Both the position numbers and the translations under genes were made by a program. This document shows, piece after piece, positions 50,282-59,200 of a stretch of 64,000 bases of DNA. The stretch's first letter is position 1, and the number at the start of each line of letters is the position of its first letter. The stretch spans positions 26,553 through 90,552 of the forward strand of contig JWIH01000005.1 of the NCBI GenBank assembly GCA_000814665.1. Direction: 5' to 3'. The stretch comes from Pseudoalteromonas flavipulchra NCIMB 2033 = ATCC BAA-314. Its GTDB lineage: Bacteria > Pseudomonadota > Gammaproteobacteria > Enterobacterales > Alteromonadaceae. The notes under the pieces were generated by a model that had not been told where the DNA came from, did not search any database, and saw nothing but the letters and a program-made list of their open reading frames with translations.

Positions 50282-50461
50282 ACCACATTCTCAAGATCGT
50301 TTTTAACAGTATAACTCATAATTTGTTATTGGTTTTGGTTAAATTAATGTACCCATTAAAATTCCATATTGGTGCTTTATTGGCAATTATCATATGGTTT
50401 TTTGGTGTCTTTTAAGAATTAAATAACGGCGTAAAATTGCCCTTGTTGTAGAGGAGTCGTT

Positions 50462-50977
50462 ATGCGCTTAGTTTTATTCTTGCTTATGTTGTTTGTGTCT
50501 ACTTACTCACATGCTAGTGAAGTTGCAGTTGATTATGTGGTGGGAGAGGGGGATGTAAAAGGACTGCGGCTTGGGTATCGTCCCTTGCATTATAGTTTAG
50601 CGGATTATGGTTTTGGCGAAGGTGCCTATGTTTATTTTGAGTTGAGCACCAACTATTGGGAATACGGCAAACCAAAACGCTCAGACACGACGTTTGCTAT
50701 TGCACTGTCACCTGTGCTTAGTGTTCCGCTGACCGAGTTTGCTGGAAAGCCGGTAAATTTTGAGTTTGGGATTGGCATGACCTACGTCAGTGATACTCGA
50801 TTTGCGGGCAAAGACATTGGTGTTCACTATCAGTTTGAAGACCGCATTGGGCTTAGTGTTAATTTGAATCCCAGTACTAAAGTTGGGATCCGATATCTGC
50901 ATTATTCTAATGCAGGTTTGAGCGACCACAACCCCGGTCTTGATTTTTTAAATGTGTTCTACGTTAAGCGGTTTTAA
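50462..50977 (+). CDS. PagL-like lipid A 3-O-deacylase
   Basis: A 171-residue outer-membrane enzyme candidate. After a signal peptide (about 1-19) it has eight-stranded-barrel-like alternation and the PagL active-site segment RYLHYSNAGL, with His147 and Ser149 in the catalytic positions. The third acidic residue falls at Asp161 (NPGLDFL), where Glu is the known residue in P. aeruginosa PagL. It would remove an acyl chain from lipid A. It ends in aromatic YVKRF. GAGGAG precedes ATG 50462. It is monocistronic. Confidence 0.82.
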   Translation: MRLVLFLLMLFVSTYSHASEVAVDYVVGEGDVKGLRLGYRPLHYSLADYGFGEGAYVYFELSTNYWEYGKPKRSDTTFAIALSPVLSVPLTEFAGKPVNFEFGIGMTYVSDTRFAGKDIGVHYQFEDRIGLSVNLNPSTKVGIRYLHYSNAGLSDHNPGLDFLNVFYVKRF

Positions 50978-51146
50978 CGCTTAATGTCATTGATTTAGTT
51001 TTATCTCCCTTTGTGATTTCAAGGATGAAATTTTTTCTTTATAGAGTTCCAGTTTCCAAGATAATAGAATGCAGTTAAACGCTTGACCTAAACTAAGGTT
51101 TAGGAATTAGGGTTCTGCGTAAATCAATAATAATCAAGGAACATCA

Positions 51147-52382
51147 ATGGAGAATAGCTCTGCAATTGAGCGGTTAAAGCGCTTTACACCTTTAGTTTGG
51201 GTAATGCTTGTTGGTAACTTTTTCGTTCGCGCTAGTTACTACATGGTATGGCCTTTTTTGGCTGTTATTCTTTATGAAAATTATGGACTGAGTGCAACAG
51301 AGGTCGGTTTATTGCTGACGGTGTCAGCGACTTTTGCCGTATTTTTGGGGTTTTATACGGGGAATCTCGCTGATCGCTTTGGTCGCACCAAAATGCTCTA
51401 CACGGCAGTGTTTGTTGGTGTGATTTCTTTTTCACTGTTGGCTGTGGCTGAGTCGTTGTGGTTGTTTGCAACCTCAGTGTTTTTAGCTTGTCTACCTAGG
51501 ACGCTTTGGGATGCGCCTAGTAAAGCGTTACTTACTGAAGAACTTGCCGACGCAAAAGACAGAGAGCTTGCACTGCATTTACTCTATTTTCTCGTGAATG
51601 TGGGAGCGGCTTTAGGACCATTGTACGGGCTATGGGCGGGGCTTAATGGTGAGCAGTTTAGCTTTATCTATACTGGTATTTCGTATATTGGTTTGTTGCT
51701 CGCGCTGCTTTACTTTAGACCTAAACTGAGTGAAGCGCAGACTTTCGCTTTGCAGTCTGCCGCTCAGTCGGTACCGAAGTTCGCAAAATGGCTGGGGATC
51801 TTACGAAAAGATAAAGTCTTTTTAATTGTGCTCATCGCTACAACTTTAGTGTATTTGGTTTATGCGCAATGTGACTCTAGCCTAGTGCAGTATTTGACGC
51901 GTGCAGAGGTCCCCGATCTGGCTTGGCTAATTTCTAGCTTAATCATCGCAAATTCTAGTGTGATCATCGTTTGTCAGTTTCCATTACTACATCTGATGCG
52001 TAATTGGCGTATTGAAAATAGACTCTATGCGGGTGGCGTGATATTGATCATTTCACAAATCATGATGGCCTTGAATGATGTGCAAAATATCTGGGGATGG
52101 ATTGCAGCCATGATGGTGTTGAGTCTGAGCGAAGCAATTATGTTTACTAACATTAGTGTCTATATTGACAGGTTGGCACCAGATAACCTGAAAGCTAGCT
52201 ATTTTGGTGCTGCTGGCTTGTGTTCATTAGGATATGCATTAGCACCCATTTTAGGCGGTCTTATATTAGATTTTTACTCCGGCATGATGCTGTTTATCAT
52301 CATGACCTTAGTATCTATCACCGCGCTTGGGTTTTATCGCATTGCTGAGCTGAAGCCTAAGACGACGGCTGAAGCGATATAG
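51147..52382 (+). CDS. MFS transporter (DHA1, MdtH/YdeE-like)
   Basis: A 411-residue membrane protein with 12 hydrophobic segments and the MFS motif A form LADRFGRTK after helix 2. The N-terminal sequence (LVWVMLVGNFFVRASYYMVWPFLAVIL) is like drug/H+ antiporters of the MdtH/YdeE group. The substrate is unknown. An AAGGAA site precedes ATG 51147. A strong terminator follows. Confidence 0.9.
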   Translation: MENSSAIERLKRFTPLVWVMLVGNFFVRASYYMVWPFLAVILYENYGLSATEVGLLLTVSATFAVFLGFYTGNLADRFGRTKMLYTAVFVGVISFSLLAVAESLWLFATSVFLACLPRTLWDAPSKALLTEELADAKDRELALHLLYFLVNVGAALGPLYGLWAGLNGEQFSFIYTGISYIGLLLALLYFRPKLSEAQTFALQSAAQSVPKFAKWLGILRKDKVFLIVLIATTLVYLVYAQCDSSLVQYLTRAEVPDLAWLISSLIIANSSVIIVCQFPLLHLMRNWRIENRLYAGGVILIISQIMMALNDVQNIWGWIAAMMVLSLSEAIMFTNISVYIDRLAPDNLKASYFGAAGLCSLGYALAPILGGLILDFYSGMMLFIIMTLVSITALGFYRIAELKPKTTAEAI

Positions 52383-52393
52383 CTTAGCTAACT

Positions 52394-52416
52394 CGGTGAC
52401 CTAAAAAGGGTCACCG
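52394..52416 (+). terminator. Intrinsic terminator after the MFS gene
   Basis: A perfect 8-bp stem (CGGTGACC at 52394-52401 with GGTCACCG at 52409-52416) with an A-rich loop, followed by TTTAATT. It ends the MFS transcript just before the convergent gene. Confidence 0.75.
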
Positions 52417-52446
52417 TTTAATTATCCGAAGCAAAGGTTAGTTACT

Positions 52447-53514
52447 TTACTTACCCGCCATTTTTTGCAAGTAACCCAGACGTTGACGCTCGGCAGCCGA
52501 GGGCTGATATGGGCGCTTCTCCAGTGCGTCAAAGTAGAAATCAGTGATGTGGTATTCGGTTATTTTGCTATCACCAAACTGCGCAAGCTCTCCGGGCATT
52601 GGCGACATTCTCTCAATCACAAATGTCTTTAACGTGAACTGGGATGGGCCTGATTTAGCTGAAAAAGGAGCAAGCACTGACTGATGTGCTTTTAAGTTGA
52701 ATACCTGTTTCCCTTCGCTTAACTTTTGTTTTTCAATCAAATGACTGATTGGTATGCCATCGCGAGTAAATAGGTTTGCACGGATACGATAAGTACCACT
52801 TTGCTTTACTTCAAGCTGCAATGGAATTATCAAGTCTGCTTGCTCGGGGTAAGGTTTAGCAATAGCGAGCAGTGTGGCGCTGGGTTGGTAATAACGGATA
52901 CTTGCCGTTAATGCAACAGCCTTAGCCGAGCTTGGCTTAGCACGCACGACGACATTCAGCTCTTGAGGCCATGTTGTCTCGCCATCGACTGCACCAAGCC
53001 AAATACCATCAGACTCTTTGAGGCGGGTGGTGGATAAGGTTTGCTGTGATGTAGGGTCAAGTATCGTTGCGGTTGCATTAGAAAATTGACTACCAGATAA
53101 ACTTATCTCGATAGTAGCGGGGTGCACAAAGCGATATTGATTCAGCGACAAAGACACCTGTTCGTTATTTTCTTCAATTGGCATTTCGACGGCATAAAAA
53201 TGATTTGGATTGAGCCTATCAAAATCACCTTTGCCAAGGGGCTGTGAATAAGGAGGTAGAGAAATACTATACTCATAATGTGCCGCAGCTGTTTGCGCAG
53301 CTTGTGCCAGTGGTAGTGATTCAACCAGTGATTGTTTTTGTGTTATCGCAGTTTTAGGTGTAGTGGGTTGCGTTGTTGGTGGTGTCAAAATAGCTGTGGT
53401 GACTTGTGGTGCTGGTAACTCAGGTGAGGGTAGAGCTTCGCGCTGCAAGGCAAAATAGCCTGCAGTGATACAGATCACAATAAGAATGACACTAATCAAC
53501 AAAAATTTTTTCAT
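52447..53514 (-). CDS. Membrane-anchored periplasmic protein next to the lipase
   Basis: A 355-residue protein with one N-terminal membrane anchor (about 4-22), a Pro/Thr-rich linker (about 28-58) and a beta-rich periplasmic part (about 75-330, with an Ig-like stretch near SGTYRIRANLFTRDGIPISHLIE). It resembles DUF4785-type proteins as I recall them. It lies 75 bases after a secreted lipase-like gene on the same strand. The layout (anchor, Pro-rich linker, downstream of a lipase) recalls lipase foldases, but the Lif motif RxxFDY is absent, so a helper role is only a guess. Confidence 0.65.
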   Translation of the reverse strand: MKKFLLISVILIVICITAGYFALQREALPSPELPAPQVTTAILTPPTTQPTTPKTAITQKQSLVESLPLAQAAQTAAAHYEYSISLPPYSQPLGKGDFDRLNPNHFYAVEMPIEENNEQVSLSLNQYRFVHPATIEISLSGSQFSNATATILDPTSQQTLSTTRLKESDGIWLGAVDGETTWPQELNVVVRAKPSSAKAVALTASIRYYQPSATLLAIAKPYPEQADLIIPLQLEVKQSGTYRIRANLFTRDGIPISHLIEKQKLSEGKQVFNLKAHQSVLAPFSAKSGPSQFTLKTFVIERMSPMPGELAQFGDSKITEYHITDFYFDALEKRPYQPSAAERQRLGYLQKMAGK

Positions 53515-53533
53515 AGCAATACTCGGTTAATAT

Positions 53534-53558
53534 AAGGAACTGCATGGAGCAGTTCCTT
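53534..53558 (-). terminator. Hairpin after the lipase-like gene
   Basis: A perfect 10-bp stem (53534-53543 with 53549-53558) and a 5-base loop lie about 30 bases after the lipase stop on the leftward strand, followed by ATATTAA. It may end or weaken transcription into the next gene. Confidence 0.6.
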
Positions 53559-53589
53559 GGGTATCGAAATTAGCAAAATAACCGTTAAG

Positions 53590-54642
53590 TTACAGTGAGT
53601 TTAGTATTAACTGTGAAAAACTTTGTGAGTTAGACTCGCTTACATAACGGTAAGTTTTTTTCCAAAACCAGCTACCCGTTGTTTCTTCATAGGTGTTGTA
53701 GCTAATCGTTTTATAACCCGCGTTAAACTGAGTACGAGCCGCTGTTACTTTGCCTTGGTATCCAGCATCTGGCAGGTTACCGTGGCTATATTCCGCGCTC
53801 ATTAGTAATGGGTAGTGGTATGGCATAAAGCTAGTTACTGCATCATCTTGAGAGGCTAGCTGACCGTTGATAGCAACGCTTGTACTACAACTACCAAAGT
53901 CACCTTTTGTCGATGCACCACAAGAAGAGTGTGTTGATACAACACCATCATCATTACCTGGTAAGAAACCTGAAGTGAGGCCGTAGTAGTCGCTTGCATC
54001 AGCGACGAAACGTAGGCGAGGTGCGTTGTCACTTGGGTACTGAGCAACTTGTCGCGCGTTATTTACTTTTAAATCCCACATGATACCAAACTCTTCAGGC
54101 ATGCTACCAAGCCAAGCCTCAACAGCTTGGCGAGTTAGTTCACCAACTACACCACCAGAAGTCGCAGCGTTGATAGCAGTGTCTGCGAGTTCGCTTCCGC
54201 CGCCCGCACCTGCAAGGTCAAAAGTAGCAACGATATTAAGTGGTTGAAGGCCCGCATTTTCAAGCCAAGTTGCTTGATTATCTAAGATATAGCGCGCAAC
54301 CAAATCACCCGTTGAGTGGGTAACAAAGACGCAGCCAGGATTACAAGTGCCATTTTCTGCAAATGCTTTTAGCTTTGGCCAAATATAATCTGTTGCGATT
54401 TTGCCTTGCAAGCGTTCATAAGAAGGCCAATCAATACGTTCATCAGCGTGGTTTATCCAAAAAGATGACCAATATTCTTCACCCTCAAGCTCGACATTGG
54501 TACTGTTAGGGCGGTTAAGTTGGTCCGCTTGAAAGCCATGAATTAGAATTGTTTTATATTCAGCGGCCTGCGCGGGAGTTGCAAGTGCAGCGCCTGTTAA
54601 TAACGCAGAAAGTGCAGCAGTGTATACAAAGTTAGTTTTCAT
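53590..54642 (-). CDS. Secreted lipase-like alpha/beta hydrolase
   Basis: A 350-residue exported hydrolase. The signal peptide covers about 1-27. The oxyanion strand ILIHGFQAD is followed by the nucleophile elbow FVTHSTGD (Ser of HSTG, a variant of GxSxG). Cysteine pairs (CNPGC and CGASTKGDFGSC) suggest disulfides. The Asp and His of the triad are likely in VADASDYYG-GNDDGVVS and near SAEYSHGN. It fits class-I-like bacterial lipases. AAAGGAC precedes the start. The substrate is unknown; it lies just past the NRPS-halogenase genes and could be unrelated to them. Confidence 0.8.
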   Translation of the reverse strand: MKTNFVYTAALSALLTGAALATPAQAAEYKTILIHGFQADQLNRPNSTNVELEGEEYWSSFWINHADERIDWPSYERLQGKIATDYIWPKLKAFAENGTCNPGCVFVTHSTGDLVARYILDNQATWLENAGLQPLNIVATFDLAGAGGGSELADTAINAATSGGVVGELTRQAVEAWLGSMPEEFGIMWDLKVNNARQVAQYPSDNAPRLRFVADASDYYGLTSGFLPGNDDGVVSTHSSCGASTKGDFGSCSTSVAINGQLASQDDAVTSFMPYHYPLLMSAEYSHGNLPDAGYQGKVTAARTQFNAGYKTISYNTYEETTGSWFWKKTYRYVSESNSQSFSQLILNSL

Positions 54643-54793
54643 TGTCTAAGTCCTTTAAAGCGCCAAGTGCCACATCTATGGTCGGCCTACAATAAAATTC
54701 TCCCACTTTGCTTAATCATCAATTAGGGAAACTATAGGCATCACACAACTACTTTCACTACTACTGAAACGCATCTTTGTTAGTATATTATGT

Positions 54794-54817
54794 GGCGTGA
54801 GAAACTATTCCCACGCC
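54794..54817 (-). terminator. Terminator after the halogenase gene
   Basis: A 10-bp stem with one wobble pair (54794-54803 with 54808-54817) and a 4-base loop lies 18 bases past the halogenase stop. AT-rich sequence follows on the leftward strand. It marks the likely end of the NRPS operon. Confidence 0.6.
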
Positions 54818-54834
54818 GGTCTAAAAAGCTAAAA

Positions 54835-56073
54835 TCACGCCATTTCAGGGTTGTTATGGAGTTCAGATAGCAGGTTCAGGGTTTTCTCGCTGCGGTTTAC
54901 AAATGGGTTAGTCTCATCCCATACATAGCCCGCAAGCACAGAAGTGATTTGGCTCTTAATTTTTTCAGGCTTGTTGTCTGAGAAAAATAGGCGGCGCAAA
55001 CGTCCGTCGTACCAGCCTTCAATGTAGGTGCGCATGACAGCAATACCTTTAAGCATATGCGCCTCATAATCTTGCTGCCAATCTGCTTCCTCGCCATTTA
55101 ACTGAGCGACTATGAGATCAGCGGCGCGCGCGCCTGATTCAATCGCAAACATAACACCGGCTGAAAATACAGGGTCAATAAATTCACTGGCGTTACCGGT
55201 TAGCACAAAGTTTTTGCCGAACAGTTGTTTAATACCTTTTGAGTAGCCTTTAATTTCCTTTGGCTCCATACACAGTGCCATTCCTTCCAACATTGCTGAT
55301 GCATGTTGATCGCGAGCAAGGTAGGTTAGAAAGCGTGTTTTAGCATCGCCCTCTGCACTTTCCAAATACTCAGGGTTACCAACAAAACCGACTGAAACAC
55401 GACCGTCAGAGAAAGGTATTAGCCAAACCCATACATCCTCTTCGTGAACCAGAATCGTTACTTTATTGTTTTCAGCCCCAGTCTCTATGCCATCAGCAGG
55501 TTTAAATTGCGCGAACAAAGTTGCGCGAGTTGGCGCCGATGAAGGTTCATTTAAATCAAGCAGGTTTGCGAGTACTCGGCCATAGCCGCTTGAGTCAACA
55601 ACGAATTTGGCTTGAATTTCCTGCACATCACCGGCCTCATTGACTACCTTAATAATAGGCTCTTCTAGATCCATGTTGGCATCGACTACTGAAGTGCCAA
55701 ATTCGATAGGTGCACCCATTTTTTGCACTTCTTCAGCCAATACATTGTCAAAGTCATCTCTTGGAACTTGCCATGTCCATGTCCAGCCATCGGTGTAATT
55801 TTTAGAGAAATCGAAAAACTCTTGGAAGTCATCTTGTTTAAAATTAGCACCGATTTTCTTTTGGTAATTGCGTGCAACTAACGCATCCATAAATCCAGCA
55901 TCTTCCAAATGCTGCATACTTTGTGGTAGAAGACTTTCACCGATGACATAGCGCGGAAAGTGGCTACGTTCAACGATCTTCACGGTTAATCCTGCTTGAA
56001 TTAGCTTTGCAGCGGTCATTGTCCCAGCAGGTCCAGCGCCGATAATAAGTACATCTACATTTTCCTTAGCCAT
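54835..56073 (-). CDS. FAD-dependent halogenase (CmlS/PltA-like), possibly the alterochromide brominase
   Basis: A 412-residue flavoenzyme. It has the FAD motif GAGPAG (residues 12-17), RSHFPRYVIGESLLP typical of the halogenase/geranylgeranyl-reductase superfamily, the candidate catalytic lysine (KxGxxF, Lys73) and the halogenase signature WxWxIP (WVWLIP, about residue 213). This separates it from simple hydroxylases. It probably needs a separate flavin reductase, not seen here. It lies 128 bases after a terminal NRPS gene with a likely Asn-aliphatic product end. In Pseudoalteromonas the alterochromide pathway has such a brominase (AltN), and that role is the leading guess. AAGGAATT precedes the start. 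Chlorination or bromination cannot be read from sequence. Confidence 0.85.
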   Translation of the reverse strand: MAKENVDVLIIGAGPAGTMTAAKLIQAGLTVKIVERSHFPRYVIGESLLPQSMQHLEDAGFMDALVARNYQKKIGANFKQDDFQEFFDFSKNYTDGWTWTWQVPRDDFDNVLAEEVQKMGAPIEFGTSVVDANMDLEEPIIKVVNEAGDVQEIQAKFVVDSSGYGRVLANLLDLNEPSSAPTRATLFAQFKPADGIETGAENNKVTILVHEEDVWVWLIPFSDGRVSVGFVGNPEYLESAEGDAKTRFLTYLARDQHASAMLEGMALCMEPKEIKGYSKGIKQLFGKNFVLTGNASEFIDPVFSAGVMFAIESGARAADLIVAQLNGEEADWQQDYEAHMLKGIAVMRTYIEGWYDGRLRRLFFSDNKPEKIKSQITSVLAGYVWDETNPFVNRSEKTLNLLSELHNNPEMA

Positions 56074-56124
56074 TTTGTAATTCCTTAATCATATATTGTG
56101 AGAAAATGTGGCAATTAATTAATC

Positions 56125-56165
56125 CTAGAGTGAAGAGGGGAGCTCCCTTTAATGCCTCACTCTAG
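56125..56165 (-). other. Inverted repeat between NRPS and halogenase genes
   Basis: The arms CTAGAGTGA (56125-56133) and TCACTCTAG (56157-56165) enclose a partly palindromic AGGGGAGCTCCCT centre. No T-run follows on the leftward strand. It might be a weak attenuator between the two genes or a processing site. Confidence 0.4.
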
Positions 56166-56201
56166 AAAATCTAATTTAACATTATATTAACGAATAAAAT
56201 G

Positions 56202-59200
56202 TTAAAGAGTGTTCATAATTTCTGACATTTTTATTAAGTCTTCCGGTGTTTTTACCCAACTGTTGTGCGACCCTTTCATGGTGAACACTTGAACCTGACT
56301 GGGTTGCATTGCTTCTTCGATAAGATTTTGATTCTTATCAAGGTATCGGTTGATTATATGACTGGAAAGTTGCAACTCTAGGCTATCCGACTGAGTCACT
56401 TCAACCGCACAACCAGCACTAAATAGCGTCACCTTTGCGGTGCTAGAAAATGCTGGATCATTTTGGTAGTGATAATTAATTCTATCGGGCTCAAGATGAC
56501 TGAACTCTGGGTGTAGAGCAAAAACTTCATCATGCATCGCGGCATAGTCAAAACAAGGGTCGACGAACACCAAGTGTTCGACTGTGTCCCCCTCATTTTG
56601 CAGCAGTTTGGCAACCTCAAGTGCCAGCGTTGCGCCAAAACTCCAACCAAAAATCCGATAAGGACCACTAGGCTTTAGCTTTTTAAGATGAATAGCATAC
56701 TGCAACGCCAATGTTTGGAACTGATAATAGTCATAGGCGAGCGAGCCCTTTGGTTTTTCCTGTGCGGCATAGATGTTATTGAAGCAATAACAAGGCGCGG
56801 AAATCTTGGGAGCAATGGATTGCAAGTAACTCTCAGCACCACCGCCACCCGGAGGGAAGAAAAACCATTCAATAGGAGCATCGGCTTCATTCACCAATAC
56901 GCCGATCTCAATATCACTTAGGGTTTTTATGCCTTGGGGATTTGCGGCTGTAATCGAATGTGAAACGACGGCTCGAAGGGCAGCATCGAACTGCTCTATG
57001 AATGCGGTGGTTTGCGTCTCATCTAACTGACTTGCAATGCTCACTTGCAGTTTCATTTGACGCACTTCGGCATTAACGATGAGTGCCATTTCATCCTGAT
57101 TATCCTTGCTGCTGGCATCGCCTGAGTGTGCATTTAGCATTCGTATACCCTGATCTTGTGCATCATTGTTGCTATCAAGTTGTCCCAAATAATTAAAGCT
57201 AACTTTAGGTAATTGATTGAAGGAAAATTCCCCACGTCTGACCAACTCGCTGAAGCCTAGCCCTTTATCTGGAATGGCACGAAGCGTTTCTTTGCTTTGA
57301 ATAATCAGCGTCGATAAATCCGTGTCATTTTTCAGGGCAACCGGAAACATACTAGTAAACCAGCCTAGTGTTCTTGAGGTATCAATATGGTCACTCAGAT
57401 GTTCTCGGCCGTGGCCTTCTAACGTGAGATGGCAATAGTTTGTAGCAAAGGTATTGCACCAAGCCCGAGTAAACGCACTCATTAAGAGATCATTGATTTC
57501 TGTGTTAAACCCAGCAGGAGCAAGGCGTAGCAATTGCTCAGTAAGCTGAGTATCAAATTGATGCGTAAGACGCTGTTGTGATTTACCGTAAGGTACGTTT
57601 TGTTGTGTGCTTAGCACATTTTGCCAATACGGTATTTGTTGTTCAAAAGGATGCAGGGCCACAACGTCTGACCATTGGCGATAACTGCTGGTTTTGTCGC
57701 TTAAGGTGTCGCCTTGCAGCAAGCGACTTAAGTCTTCGACCAAAATACGCCACGAAACACCATCAATAACAAGGTGATGAACGATAAGTACAAGCCTAGT
57801 TAGCGGTGTATCATCGCTGAGTAAAACCGGTTGCCACAAAGCACCTGAACCGAGTTCAAAACAGGCGTGTATTTTAGTCAACGCCAGAGCGGTTTGCTGC
57901 TCATCAAGCCCCGAAGTGTCCAAATGGATAAGCTTTGGTGTTGGACACGCAGCAACGCTTTGATATTGGGATTGCCAAGTCTCGGTTTTGCTAAACTGAG
58001 CGCGCAACATGTCATGTTGTTGATGCAGCTGCGCAAGTGCACGCTCCAAAGTATCCAGCGCGGTATTGTGCGGAAGGGCGAGCATGACCGACTGATTAAA
58101 ATGCGCTTTATGACGGTAATGGGAGTTGAGGAACCATTGCTGGATAGGTAATAACTTGATTTCTCCGCTGAGCTCACCTTGTTCAGCCTCGATTTCTACC
58201 TGTTCATTATTTGCCAAAAATGCACAAAGCGCTTCTAGGGTTGGATAAGTAAATATGTCTTTGGTCGACAGCGAATAGCTAGCACGTTTGAGAGCCGACA
58301 TGAGCTGAATGCTCATAATTGAGTCACCACCAATATGGAAGAAGTTATCTTCCAAGCCAATCTGCTTAATCCCTAATACAGCACACCAGATTTTAGCGAT
58401 GTGCTTTTGCTGTTCTGTGTTTGGAGCATGGTGAGTCTCAGTTTGGCTAAAATCGGGCTGCGGCAGTGCTCGGGCATCAATCTTGCCATTAACCGTAACC
58501 GGTAGGGCGTCTAATGTGAGGTAGGCACTTGGCAGCATATAACTCGGTAGCATGTGAGAGAGTGTTTGCTTGAGCTTTGCCTCATCTAGTGACTCAGTAT
58601 TTGCCATGACCAAGTAGGCCACGATACGTTTAACCCCATCTTGTTCATTCACGTTTACAAACGCAGTATGAATTTGCGCTTGTTGCTTAATTGCAGTTTC
58701 AATCTCGCCAAGTTCGATGCGGTAACCACGAATTTTCACCTGAAAATCATTACGACCAACATACTCTAATAAGCCATCTTCACGCCATTTAACCAAATCT
58801 CCCGTTTTATACATTTTGTTCCAACCGCTTGCGAGGTATCTATCCGATGCGAACGGATTAACTAAGAATGCTTGTTCGGTTAAATCTGAACGGTGTAAAT
58901 AGCGTCTTGCCATACCCGCGCCGCCAATATAAAGTTCTCCTGCCACGCCCGGTGGAAGTATTTTGCCAGCAGGTGACAACACGTAAGCAGATTTATTGGC
59001 AATAGCGCGGCCAATAGGTGCTCCGTGATTTACAGAGTTGAGTAAGCAGCAAGTCGCATAAACGGTGGTCTCTGTTGGGCCATAGGCGTGGTAAAGCATC
59101 AGCTCTGGCGCTTGATGCTTTACTCGCTCAACCATAGCTAAGTCGACCGCCTCTCCACCAAAATTAATCTGTTTAAGTCCGGCGTGTAAGAAGAAGTCTT

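Noticed and set aside
52447-53514. Lipase-specific foldase (Lif) assignment
   Set aside because: The anchor and linker fit, but the RxxFDY motif and helical foldase body are missing.
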